Of a DNA stretch of 64,000 bases, positions 33,477-41,366 are shown piece after piece (within the stretch, counting starts at the first letter, position 1; every line of letters begins with the position of its first letter). The notes below the pieces were generated by a model. That model did no database searches. It was not told the DNA's origin and was given only the letters and a program-made list of their open reading frames with translations. This DNA is from Paratissierella segnis (GTDB lineage Bacteria; Bacillota; Clostridia; Tissierellales; Tissierellaceae). A program made the position numbers and the translations under genes. The stretch is taken from assembly GCF_014385195.1 (NCBI RefSeq), contig NZ_JACRTG010000034.1, positions 62,001 through 126,000 on the forward strand. Direction: 5' to 3'.

Positions 33477-34274
33477 TTATGCTAAAAAGTGAACCGCCTT
33501 TACAATATCCATATAATCATTTGATTTAAGACTTATGGTATTTTCGTCTGTCTTTATGACTCCGGGATAGAATTGTCTCTTATACGCGTCTTTGTGCTCC
33601 CTATACCTCATTTCTAAAATAAAAGATTTAGGCAATTCAATCCTATTGTAACTTAAATCTTTACTCAAGATTTCTTTTACACCCTGCTTTATCAAATCGC
33701 ATGCTAATTCAGGATGCAAGTTGATAGTAGAATTTCCCTTCCCCTCTTTAACAGCTATGGTTTTAATGTTTTCATTTAATTCTTTAACCTCTTCACATAA
33801 CCCTGCATCTCCGGACAAAAGGGCTATAGGTACATCCAAATACGCCGCAATATATGCATGTAATAAAAATTCACTGGCTATTTGGTTATTGAGTTTAATA
33901 CAATCTAAAGATGTATTCATAGTATGGGACAATGGATTTGTATCCCTTCCTGCAGCAGAATGATACCCAATAAAAATAATGGCGTCAAAGGTATCATCAA
34001 GTTCCTCAGCCATACTAAATGGATGTCCCGCCCAGCTTCTAATAAGCTTAGCGTTTTTTGGAAGTTTTCTATGGTCAATATTTCTGCCACTGCTATGAGC
34101 ATCTTTGATTACAATCTCTTTTGCTCCCGCCTCATTTGCTCCTTCGCATGCAGCCTTGACTTCAAGAGTCATTTGATTGGCAAAATAATCATATAACTCA
34201 TTTCCTCTTTCCGTTTCATCCCAAGCTGTTGAGCCGGAAACCCCTTCAATATCCGCGCTTATAAATATCTTCAT
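33477..34274 (-). CDS. dppA: M55 family D-aminopeptidase, DppA-like
   Basis: About 265 residues starting M-K-I-F-I-S-A-D-I-E-G-V-S-G. The ATG at 34274 has AGGAG nine bases upstream, while the TTG three codons earlier abuts it. D8 and E10 are the zinc ligands of DppA; H-S-S-G-R near residue 60, G-Y-H-S near 101 and S-H-T-M-N near 113 complete the site. The enzyme frees D-amino acids, such as D-Ala, from peptides and could recycle peptidoglycan. A Fur-family box lies 113 bases upstream but is better placed for the divergent rpsD. Confidence 0.9.
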   Translation of the reverse strand: MKIFISADIEGVSGSTAWDETERGNELYDYFANQMTLEVKAACEGANEAGAKEIVIKDAHSSGRNIDHRKLPKNAKLIRSWAGHPFSMAEELDDTFDAIIFIGYHSAAGRDTNPLSHTMNTSLDCIKLNNQIASEFLLHAYIAAYLDVPIALLSGDAGLCEEVKELNENIKTIAVKEGKGNSTINLHPELACDLIKQGVKEILSKDLSYNRIELPKSFILEMRYREHKDAYKRQFYPGVIKTDENTISLKSNDYMDIVKAVHFLA

Positions 34275-34386
34275 TTCTATCAACTCCTATTCCATTAAAT
34301 ATACTATACCATTATGCAGAGATTAAATAAATATGAAAATTTATTACAATTGAAATTGACTTTATGGATTATTTTAACTCATATAT

Positions 34387-34401
34387 TGATAATAATTATC
34401 A
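34387..34401 (+). promoter_or_regulatory. Fur-family operator upstream of rpsD
   Basis: TGATAATAATTATCA is a perfect 7-1-7 palindrome of the Fur/PerR/Zur superfamily type. It abuts the -35 element (TTTACA at 34402) of the rpsD promoter. The box and flanks are identical over 21 bp, and in the same orientation relative to the downstream gene, to the site before the peroxiredoxin gene. Confidence 0.7.
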
Positions 34402-34430
34402 TTTACAAATATGAATATTTATGTTATATT
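34402..34430 (+). promoter_or_regulatory. sigma-A promoter of rpsD
   Basis: TTTACA (34402..34407), a 17-base spacer and TATATT (34425..34430). The start would be near 34437, leaving a leader of about 50 bases before the rpsD ATG. The leader holds GAATTATCGCGGCGAATTC, too short to call an S4-binding structure. Confidence 0.65.
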
Positions 34431-34484
34431 ATATTCGGCTTTGAATTATCGCGGCGAATTCTAATAAATAGGAGAGATAATTAA

Positions 34485-35084
34485 ATGGCTAAAATGATGG
34501 AACCTAGATTTAAACAATCTAGGAGACTTGGTTTAAATGTCTGCGGCCATCCCAAAGCAATGGACAGGGCAGGCAAAGGTACTTCGAGAGCTGATAAAAA
34601 GCTTTCTGATTACGGACAGCAATTGTTAGAAAAACAAAGATTGAGGTCATATTATGGTGTAATGGAAAAGCAATTTGTAAAATATGTAAGAATCGCAAAG
34701 AAATCAAATGACCAAACAGGTCACGCTCTTGTAAAAATACTTGAAAGAAGACTTGATAATTTAGTTTATAGAATGGGTTTTGCTACGTCTATAAGGCAGG
34801 CAAGACAAATGGTAGTTCATGGACATTTCTTGGTAAACGAAAAAAAAATTGATATCCCTTCTTATATAATTGAGGTAGGAGATACTATAACATTGAAAGA
34901 AAAATCAAGAAATGTAGAATTATTTAAGGAAAATTTTGATAATGCACTTCTAAACAGTCTGCCATATATTTCAAAGGATGAAGGAAACTTTTCGGCTACA
35001 TTAATCAAAATCCCTGAAAGAGATGAAGTACCCATTGAAATAGCAGATCAATTGGTAGTTGAATATTATTCAAAGGTGATATGA
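34485..35084 (+). CDS. rpsD: 30S ribosomal protein S4, zinc-ligand-free form
   Basis: 199 residues with the S4 core and the S4 RNA-binding domain (R-R-L-D-N-L-V-Y-R-M-G-F-A through H-F-L-V-N), roughly residues 90-150. S4 organises 16S rRNA folding and can act in translational autoregulation. The N-terminus has only one Cys (V-C-G-H-P) and lacks the C-x2-C...C-x4-C zinc site of the zinc-binding S4 form; both forms are known in Clostridia. It is not in the alpha ribosomal operon here but stands alone behind a Fur-family box. AGGAGAG precedes the ATG, and a terminator follows. Confidence 0.95.
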   Translation: MAKMMEPRFKQSRRLGLNVCGHPKAMDRAGKGTSRADKKLSDYGQQLLEKQRLRSYYGVMEKQFVKYVRIAKKSNDQTGHALVKILERRLDNLVYRMGFATSIRQARQMVVHGHFLVNEKKIDIPSYIIEVGDTITLKEKSRNVELFKENFDNALLNSLPYISKDEGNFSATLIKIPERDEVPIEIADQLVVEYYSKVI

Positions 35085-35102
35085 AAAATTTGAAAAATAC
35101 GA

Positions 35103-35129
35103 AAAAATCCCGTTTTAAACGGGATTTTT
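35103..35129. terminator. bidirectional terminator after rpsD
   Basis: A 27-base hairpin, AAAAATCCCGTTT against its complement, ends in T on both strands. It stops rpsD on the plus strand and the small gene at 35135 on the minus strand. Confidence 0.92.
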
Positions 35130-35134
35130 AAATC

Positions 35135-35347
35135 TTAGCAGAATCCACCGAATATGATAACTAATAGCAAGAAGAAAAATAATAATGAGTCGTCCGTTTC
35201 TCCCCCGCAGCCGCCACCAAAAAAGCCACAGTTCGAGAATAGTATAACTAGTATTAAAAAGAAGAACAATAAGGAGTCATCCATTTCATTAAATCCTCCA
35301 AAAAATCCTCCTCTTCTTTCTCTATTAGCACCTAGTTCTTCAACCAT
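35135..35347 (-). CDS. small internally duplicated Gly/Phe-rich hydrophobic protein
   Basis: 70 residues. The hydrophobic unit D-D-S-L-L-F-F-F-L-x-L-V-I occurs twice (about residues 23-35 and 52-64), joined by a linker F-G-G-G-C-G-G. Each unit could span or dip into a membrane. The N-terminus (M-V-E-E-L-G-A-N-R-E-R-R) is charged. GGAGG precedes the ATG. The composition resembles small YjcZ-like sporulation and coat-associated peptides, but I do not recognise a named family. The next gene has the same architecture. Confidence 0.7.
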   Translation of the reverse strand: MVEELGANRERRGGFFGGFNEMDDSLLFFFLILVILFSNCGFFGGGCGGETDDSLLFFFLLLVIIFGGFC

Positions 35348-35422
35348 AATATAGCCTCCTTTTATTTTATACTCAATTCATATTATGAAAGGAAGTAATA
35401 TTTGGTTACTTTGTCAATACAT

Positions 35423-35458
35423 AATCAAAAAGAAAACACAGTAACTAGACTGTGTTTT
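35423..35458 (-). terminator. terminator of the second small Gly-rich gene
   Basis: AAAACACAGT pairs with ACTGTGTTTT over a six-base loop; the minus-strand continuation is CTTTTTG. The TAA stop codon of the 62-residue gene overlaps the stem. Confidence 0.8.
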
Positions 35459-35645
35459 AATGTTTGTGTCCTCCATCATTGAATAATAGAAGTATTAATA
35501 AAATCCAAATTATCCAATTGTCACCGAACAAGCCGTCAAAACCTCCAAATCCACCAAATCCTCCGTCAAAACCTCCGGTCAACAATAAAATTACGAAAAT
35601 CCAGATAATTATGTCGTTATCTTTCCCAAGTATTCCTTCTAGCAT
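35457..35645 (-). CDS. small internally duplicated Gly/Trp-rich hydrophobic protein
   Basis: 62 residues with two similar hydrophobic units, N-D-I-I-I-W-I-F-V-I-L-L-L (about 10-22) and D-N-W-I-I-W-I-L-L-I-L-L-L (about 42-54), around a linker made of G-G-F repeats, and a His-rich end (G-G-H-K-H). The design matches the 70-residue protein next door, although the sequences differ, so they are probably distant paralogues. Function is unknown; a spore-surface or membrane role is a guess. Its ribosome binding site GAGGGGG is buried in the terminator stem of the CYTH gene. Confidence 0.68.
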   Translation of the reverse strand: MLEGILGKDNDIIIWIFVILLLTGGFDGGFGGFGGFDGLFGDNWIIWILLILLLFNDGGHKH

Positions 35646-35652
35646 TTTAAAA

Positions 35653-35696
35653 CCCCCTCTAATTAAGAATTAATACATATTATTCTTAATTAGAGG
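35653..35696 (-). terminator. terminator of the CYTH gene covering the next ribosome binding site
   Basis: A perfect 15-bp stem (35682..35696 against 35656..35670) lies after the CYTH stop codon. It is followed on the minus strand by GGGTTTTAAAATG, so the 3' arm carries most of the GAGGGGG ribosome binding site of the 62-residue gene. The T-run is short (TTTT), so termination is probably incomplete. Confidence 0.65.
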
Positions 35697-35702
35697 ATTT
35701 TG

Positions 35703-36248
35703 TTACTCTAAACCTATTTCTTCTCTAAGCTCAACTATTGACTTGGTTGATACATTGTCATTATCAATAGCTAATAAATTGATTAGCCTGTCAAGGTCTT
35801 CTTTATTCTCTACTTCTATTTCCATATAGGGATATGGGTATGTTTTTTCATCCCATCTATCCAAATCAAGTCTTGCTCCTTCAAGTTCATAGGATATTCT
35901 TGTTTTGAATCCCTCGACTACTTTGTCAAATCCTAAATCCTTTAGGATCTCAAGCATCACATCTTTATCTTCGATATTTGTATTCAGTTCTATATTTTCT
36001 CTTATACATTCATTTTTAATGTTTTTCTTAAGAGTAAGTGTAACGGTCGAAGTATTAGATAATATATCATGAGTCTCACGTATTCTAAAATATGCATCAA
36101 GATATGTTTTAATAGGTGTTTTGCTGGAATCAATCAAGGTGTTTACCTGATGCTCCTTAGCCAGAATCCTGCCCCCTAATGAGACAATCTTCTCTTCAAT
36201 GTCGTTAAGATCCATATTCAATACTTTAACTTCTAATTCCTTTGTCAT
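35703..36248 (-). CDS. CYTH domain protein (class IV adenylate cyclase-like)
   Basis: A 181-residue triphosphate tunnel metalloenzyme. The E-x-E-x-K signature is at residues 4-8 (E-L-E-V-K), followed by alternating charged beta strands (R-I-R-E-T-H, T-V-T-L-K-K, R-I-S-Y-E-L, P-Y-M-E-I-E-V-E). CYTH enzymes are adenylate cyclases, thiamine triphosphatases or inorganic triphosphatases; CyaB-like cyclase and triphosphatase cannot be separated by eye. The gene lies 10 bases after nagB, in a run with a metallophosphoesterase. Confidence 0.85.
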   Translation of the reverse strand: MTKELEVKVLNMDLNDIEEKIVSLGGRILAKEHQVNTLIDSSKTPIKTYLDAYFRIRETHDILSNTSTVTLTLKKNIKNECIRENIELNTNIEDKDVMLEILKDLGFDKVVEGFKTRISYELEGARLDLDRWDEKTYPYPYMEIEVENKEDLDRLINLLAIDNDNVSTKSIVELREEIGLE

Positions 36249-36258
36249 TTCTAATCTC

Positions 36259-36990
36259 CTATTTCATCAAACTATATGCATCCTCATCGGCAATAATTGT
36301 AACATCAGGATGCAAAAGTAAAAATGATGCAGGCAGATAAGTTGATACTTTATCGCTCATTAAAAGCTTCTTAACCGCTTCTTGTTTGCCTTTTCCACTT
36401 GCCAATAGGATTATACGTTTTGCCTTTAATATACTTCCTATGCCCATAGATAGAGCCTCTTTTGGTACTTCTTCCATTGAATTAAAAAAACGAGCATTTG
36501 ATTTAATCGTTTCTTCTGTTAATTTAACAATGCTCGTATTTACAGATAGTTCCTCATCAGGTTCATTGAATGCTATATGCCCATTAGAACCTATACCCAA
36601 TAATTGTAGGTCAAGTCCTCCTGCTTCTTCTATACGCTTATCATAATTTTTGCAAAAATCCAACAAATCTTTTGTTTTTCCATCCGGTACATTGGTATTT
36701 TCTTTTTTTATGTTTATGTGATCGAACAGTTCATGATCCATAAAATATCTATAGCTATTTGGATTATCTCCACCGAGGCCTACATATTCATCTAAATTAA
36801 AGGTTTTAATCTTTGAAAAATCCAGATCTTCTTCTTTATGCATCCTTATTAATTCTTTATAAGTACCTATAGGTGTGCTTCCTGTAGCTAATCCAAGGAT
36901 AGCATCTGGTGATTGCTTAACCACTTCAGCTATTATTTCACTAGCTTGTTTACTCAATTCATCATAATTTTTTTTAATTAAAACCTTCAT
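36259..36990 (-). CDS. nagB: glucosamine-6-phosphate deaminase
   Basis: 243 residues; converts glucosamine-6-phosphate into fructose-6-phosphate and ammonia in amino-sugar catabolism. Clear motifs are A-T-G-S-T-P-I-G near residue 36, N-L-D-E-Y-V-G-L near 65 and G-I-G-S-N-G-H-I-A-F-N-E-P near 127, with the catalytic Asp and His. It lacks the C-terminal extension of allosteric E. coli NagB, as usual in Firmicutes. nagA is not adjacent. GGAGAG precedes the ATG. Confidence 0.95.
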   Translation of the reverse strand: MKVLIKKNYDELSKQASEIIAEVVKQSPDAILGLATGSTPIGTYKELIRMHKEEDLDFSKIKTFNLDEYVGLGGDNPNSYRYFMDHELFDHINIKKENTNVPDGKTKDLLDFCKNYDKRIEEAGGLDLQLLGIGSNGHIAFNEPDEELSVNTSIVKLTEETIKSNARFFNSMEEVPKEALSMGIGSILKAKRIILLASGKGKQEAVKKLLMSDKVSTYLPASFLLLHPDVTIIADEDAYSLMK

Positions 36991-36994
36991 AACA

Positions 36995-37684
36995 TCACTC
37001 TCCTATTATTTTTTTTGGCATAAAATCTATATAGTCACATGAAACCAAGTGAAACTCAATTTCATCGATTCGCCCTTCTACTGCATACTTATGACCTTCT
37101 GCATGCAAATGGCCATAAACACATATATCTACTTTATATTCTCTCATCAGCAGTACAAATTCATTGGGACTTAAGTCCATATTAAAAGGAGGATAATGTA
37201 TCATTACTATTTTTTTGTTAATAGAATCCCCTAGGCTTTCTAATGAAAGTTTTAGCCTATTTAATTCTCTTAAGAATATCTTTTCATCCTCCTGTTTGAA
37301 TTCATCGTTATCTTTTGAAAGCCAGCCCCTTGTCCCTGCAATTCCTATATCTTTATATATAAAACTATTATTTTGCATGAAAATTATAGAATTCATATTC
37401 AGTCTATTTAACTTTGAAAGGCTTCCCCACCAGTAATCGTGATTACCCTTTATCATTATCTTTTTGCCCGGTAATTCATCAATAACCCTTAGATCTTCTA
37501 TAGCATCTTCCAATTTTAATGCCCATGAAATATCTCCCGGTATCAGAACTAAATCATCTTCCTTTATTGTATTATTCCAATTCTCAATTATCCTGACATC
37601 ATGATTTAACCATTTTTCGCCAAATATGTCCATGGACTTATTTTTTGTATGATCAAAATGCAGATCTCCGATACTGTAGATCAT
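36995..37684 (-). CDS. metallophosphoesterase
   Basis: A 229-residue calcineurin-like phosphoesterase. The dinuclear metal motifs read G-D-L-H-F-D-H near residue 6, G-D-I-S-W near 51, G-N-H-D-Y-W near 80, H-Y-P-P near 163 and G-H-L-H near 196. The substrate is unknown; similar short clostridial proteins stand beside sugar or wall genes. It is four bases upstream of nagB, so the order metallophosphoesterase-nagB-CYTH is one operon. Confidence 0.88.
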   Translation of the reverse strand: MIYSIGDLHFDHTKNKSMDIFGEKWLNHDVRIIENWNNTIKEDDLVLIPGDISWALKLEDAIEDLRVIDELPGKKIMIKGNHDYWWGSLSKLNRLNMNSIIFMQNNSFIYKDIGIAGTRGWLSKDNDEFKQEDEKIFLRELNRLKLSLESLGDSINKKIVMIHYPPFNMDLSPNEFVLLMREYKVDICVYGHLHAEGHKYAVEGRIDEIEFHLVSCDYIDFMPKKIIGE

Positions 37685-37760
37685 TTAGTCACCTCATCTT
37701 AATGTTTAACATCAACCCTAAAAAACTGTATTTTAAGTGTTTTTTATCTTAATGTTTTAC

Positions 37761-40202
37761 TTAACTTAATGTAATTAGGTTATAATTTATATTTAAATTA
37801 TTCAATGCCTCCATCTCCCTGTTATGGCAGGAAAACAAAATAACCTGTCTTGTATCCTTTATATCAATTAAAAGATTTAAAATATTATTTAACCTATTGT
37901 TGTCATATTGAATAAAACAATCATCTAATATCAATGGTAGCTTATCCTCTGTCATGGAATTTATAATCCCGAACCTTAAAGAAAAATATAATTGATCAAT
38001 AGTACCACCGCTTAAGTTCTCTATATCAACTACTTCTCCAATTTGAGGGTCAACCACTGATATATTTAATTTGTTATCAATTTTAACAGCTGAATATTTC
38101 CCATTTGTTATTTTATTTATCATGCTCCCAACCTTTTCATTGATATGCGGAGCAAATTGATTGTGTATATCCTTAGACAATTCTTCAATAGTTGACTTTG
38201 CCAATTCTATAGCATTTTTTTTGTTATCAAACTCTTCAAGAATATTTTTACATCTTTCCATTTCTTCTTCTATCTCAACTAATCGTGAAATTTTTGGATT
38301 TATAAGACTTATTTTTTCATCAATCCCTTTTTTATCAAGCTTAGTATCAGATATACTTTGGGTCAAATTCTCGATGCTGTCTTTTATAGAGTTTTTAGAT
38401 TGTATGTCTTCTGATATAATTTCATCATTCTCATATTCTTTATTTATATTTAAATCATTTTCTAACTTTTCTAAAGTATAATCACCTAGAACTTTATTAA
38501 ACAATTCTTTTTTATTATAAAATTTTATCTGAATTTCATCAAGTTTTATTTTTTTATTAAGTCCCTCTCGAATTTCAGATGTGGTATTTACTCCATATTT
38601 TAATAATAATTCATTTAAAGAATTTAGTAAATCTTCTTTTTCAGATTGCAAATCATTTTTTTTATTAACTTCTATGTTCAATTTATTTTTAAGTTCCTCT
38701 TGAGATTCATATTTTTGCTCTACTCTATAATTTTCTCTCTGTGATCTTTCATATAGATCCCTTAATTCAAATTTTGAATTTAACTTATATTTATCCAAAA
38801 TTATTTTTTCTTCTTCCCCAATTTGAATAATTTTCCTTTCTCTATTTTCACCGTTAATTGCGGTTTCTCTGATTTTTTCCTCAATTTTGCCAACTGATTT
38901 GTCAATTTTTTTAGTTTTCCATACTAAAAGTATGACCATAGGAACAAGGAGTTGAGGCAAAACAACAGAATATCCATATACCTTTGATAAATATATAAGC
39001 AATATATATATAATAAAAATCGATATCCCGCCAAAAATGTATTTATTTTTTTCTGCCTTCGTTGAATCCAAATCTCTTTTTAAGAATTCCAATCCGGAAC
39101 TATCCTGGGATAAAAATAATTTGTTTTTTCCCTCTTCAAGACCTTCAAATGCTAAATAATCCTTTTTTATCTCTTCCATATCCTTATATATACTTTGCAA
39201 GCCAATGTCAGAGGATTCGCTCAAGTTTTCTTCCAATTCCATTATCTTTTTGTTAATCTCATCTATCCTGCTCTCTTTAACTTCTATCTTTCTCTCTATT
39301 AAAGCGCAATTGTCATAATCGGATTCCGAATAATCTTTGAATTTATCCAAATCGTCCAATTGTGTTTTAAGATCATCCAATTTTTCATTTAATCTCAGAG
39401 CTTCGGCATATGTATTTTTCATTTCCCTATATTCTACCTGTCTTAGCAGTAACCTTTCTTTATCAAGCTTTTTCTCCAAGTTATGAAGTTCCTTGTTTAA
39501 CTCCTCAGATTGGTCAAGCAAATTATAATATTCATCTTTTAATCCCAGAATTTCTTCTTTTTCATTCTCCATATCAATTAATTCATTATTTGTTTTACAA
39601 TAAATTGATGTAGGTGCCCTTAAGGAACCTATACTTTTAAGTCTGTTATCCAATTCCTTTAATGCATTGTCTACAGAGATATTCTCATCTAGGGATGTGG
39701 AAACATTGACAAGTTTATCCCTCAACTCTTCAGCCAACTCGTCTTCTGTTTTTGTACAGAGTTGTCTGGTTGAAATTGTATTTGAGTAAACAGCATTGTT
39801 GAACCCAAAGAAATGAAGCCCAGGTTGAAGCTTCTTACTTTTTTCTCCATTGTCTATTTCTTGAGTTATATCTTCCGCAGTATTCTCCACAAGAACCCTG
39901 GCATTTGCATTTCTTTTATTAAATTCACGCTCTATTCTATAAAGAGTCCCATCATGGGAAAAAATCATAACCCCTGCATATCTTTTGGAATTCCAAGGCT
40001 GATATTTTTTAAGTTCGTCAGTATATCTTACGGTCTTGCTATTTGGTTTTAAAAATCCATAAAACATACCATCTATAAAACTATGAATGGTTGTTTTGCC
40101 GCTTTCATTTTCCCCATATATAATATTGATGCCATCTTTAAATTTTAGCTGTTTATCTTCAAATTTCCCAAATCCAATGAGATTTAGCTCATTTATTATC
40201 AC
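37761..40202 (-). CDS. SMC/SbcC-like AAA ATPase, YhaN family
   Basis: About 813 residues from a GTG that overlaps the partner's TAG by one base and has AAGGAGG upstream. Walker A G-E-N-E-S-G-K-T-T is at residues 30-38, and the ABC-type signature L-S-G-G-T and Walker B L-I-L-D-D-C-F are near the C-terminus. Long coiled coils lie between, interrupted near the middle by two hydrophobic segments (I-S-I-F-I-I-Y-I-L-L-I and L-L-V-P-M-V-I-L-L-V). The membrane-associated middle is the mark of YhaN rather than SbcC. With the nuclease partner it should act on DNA ends. Confidence 0.85.
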   Translation of the reverse strand: MIINELNLIGFGKFEDKQLKFKDGINIIYGENESGKTTIHSFIDGMFYGFLKPNSKTVRYTDELKKYQPWNSKRYAGVMIFSHDGTLYRIEREFNKRNANARVLVENTAEDITQEIDNGEKSKKLQPGLHFFGFNNAVYSNTISTRQLCTKTEDELAEELRDKLVNVSTSLDENISVDNALKELDNRLKSIGSLRAPTSIYCKTNNELIDMENEKEEILGLKDEYYNLLDQSEELNKELHNLEKKLDKERLLLRQVEYREMKNTYAEALRLNEKLDDLKTQLDDLDKFKDYSESDYDNCALIERKIEVKESRIDEINKKIMELEENLSESSDIGLQSIYKDMEEIKKDYLAFEGLEEGKNKLFLSQDSSGLEFLKRDLDSTKAEKNKYIFGGISIFIIYILLIYLSKVYGYSVVLPQLLVPMVILLVWKTKKIDKSVGKIEEKIRETAINGENRERKIIQIGEEEKIILDKYKLNSKFELRDLYERSQRENYRVEQKYESQEELKNKLNIEVNKKNDLQSEKEDLLNSLNELLLKYGVNTTSEIREGLNKKIKLDEIQIKFYNKKELFNKVLGDYTLEKLENDLNINKEYENDEIISEDIQSKNSIKDSIENLTQSISDTKLDKKGIDEKISLINPKISRLVEIEEEMERCKNILEEFDNKKNAIELAKSTIEELSKDIHNQFAPHINEKVGSMINKITNGKYSAVKIDNKLNISVVDPQIGEVVDIENLSGGTIDQLYFSLRFGIINSMTEDKLPLILDDCFIQYDNNRLNNILNLLIDIKDTRQVILFSCHNREMEALNNLNINYNLITLS

Positions 40203-41278
40203 TAGTATACCTCCTTTAAAAGGACTTCTAAGCCAATGTAGAGGGCTTCTTTTACACATCTTTTATTTAAATCCTTACCCTTCATATTTCTTATAAATTG
40301 GCCGACTATATTGTCTTTATGAAGAACTTCCAAGGCATCAAGATCATAATCAGGTATTGTTTCATCAAACAATTCTACATGATAAAAATATTCCTCTATA
40401 TCCTCATATAAATTTTCTAAACTTATATCGTTTTGAGCATAACCTTTGAGATAAATTCTGTAAAAGTCTTTTTCCGGATTCCCCGTTTGAATTGATTTTA
40501 CTTTCTCTTTTATATCTAAATAGCCCATATTTCCATCAATATCAATATCCTCTTCATAAAAGCATCTCATGCTAAATGGCAAAAATTCAAATTTAGTTTT
40601 CCCGTTTTCTATTACGCCTTGTATTATACCCCTTTCACCTAATTCACCAAAATCCAACGGTTCTGGTGAACCGCAGTAGGCAATTTTATCATTGTATATA
40701 ATAGGCTTATGAATATGGCCTAATGCTATATAATCCATATTGAGTTTATTTAACTCATCGAGGGTCAATGGCAAATACTTTGACTCCTTATTTATATCAC
40801 CATGAAGTATCAACATCTTATTTTTATCATTATCTTCATGTTCATATTCAAAATTATCGAACAAATGATTGTCAGCAATTTCACTTCTATCCCAACTATA
40901 TCCATAAATAACCGTATTTAAATCAGAAAATACTTTCTTCTCCAATTTATTTTGAAAGATAGTCACATTTGGGCTCCATTCCACTCTATTATATAGAGAT
41001 TTGTTGTTTAAAATATCGTGATTCCCTGCAACTATCAATATATTTATGCCTTTAGCTTTCATAAAAATGTCTCTAACCCTTTTAATATCTCCAATGGTAA
41101 AATAATCATATTCAAATAAATCTCCGGCAATTAATAAAAAGTCAACACTTTTTTCCGTACAATAATTTACAATCCTCTCAAAGGTAGACCAAAGTTCACG
41201 CCTTCTCATGACGGCCTTATCTTTATGAAATGAGACTTTATTAAATTTGAGTCCCAAATGGATATCTCCTGTATGCAC
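40202..41278 (-). CDS. DNA repair exonuclease, SbcD/YhaO/Mre11-like
   Basis: A 358-residue calcineurin-fold nuclease: H-T-G-D-I-H-L-G at the N-terminus, A-G-D-L-F-E-Y near residue 50, A-G-N-H-D near 83, H-G-D-I near 155 and G-H-I-H near 183 supply the two-metal site. Partner of the YhaN-like ATPase, which starts at its stop codon. The first standard start codon is this GTG (41278), but AAGGAGG lies 22 bases upstream. An ATT two to four codons earlier would be ideally spaced and would restore the family N-terminus (I-K-F-V-H-T-G-D). Confidence 0.88.
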   Translation of the reverse strand: MHTGDIHLGLKFNKVSFHKDKAVMRRRELWSTFERIVNYCTEKSVDFLLIAGDLFEYDYFTIGDIKRVRDIFMKAKGINILIVAGNHDILNNKSLYNRVEWSPNVTIFQNKLEKKVFSDLNTVIYGYSWDRSEIADNHLFDNFEYEHEDNDKNKMLILHGDINKESKYLPLTLDELNKLNMDYIALGHIHKPIIYNDKIAYCGSPEPLDFGELGERGIIQGVIENGKTKFEFLPFSMRCFYEEDIDIDGNMGYLDIKEKVKSIQTGNPEKDFYRIYLKGYAQNDISLENLYEDIEEYFYHVELFDETIPDYDLDALEVLHKDNIVGQFIRNMKGKDLNKRCVKEALYIGLEVLLKEVY

Positions 41279-41310
41279 AAATTTAATAATTTTAAAACAC
41301 CTCCTTAAGT

Positions 41311-41353
41311 CAATTCACAATTCACAATTCACAGTTCACAATTCACAATGCAC
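41311..41353. repeat. AATTCAC heptamer tract
   Basis: Six near-perfect copies of a seven-base unit (CAATTCA, with CAGTTCA and CAATGCA variants) lie directly upstream of the exonuclease ribosome binding site. The same heptamer occurs at 20357..20374, 49017..49303 and 57386..57420. Confidence 0.8.
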
Positions 41354-41366
41354 AAGCCACACTGTA

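Noticed and set aside
34438..34484. S4-binding autoregulatory leader in front of rpsD
   Set aside because: Only a short GAATT/GAATTC-flanked segment is present; it is too short to show the pseudoknot-like structure known for S4 leaders.
35154..35354. Pro/Ser-rich plus-strand frame at 35.2 kb
   Set aside because: It is the complement of the Gly/Phe-rich small gene, which has the ribosome binding site; the plus-strand frame has none.
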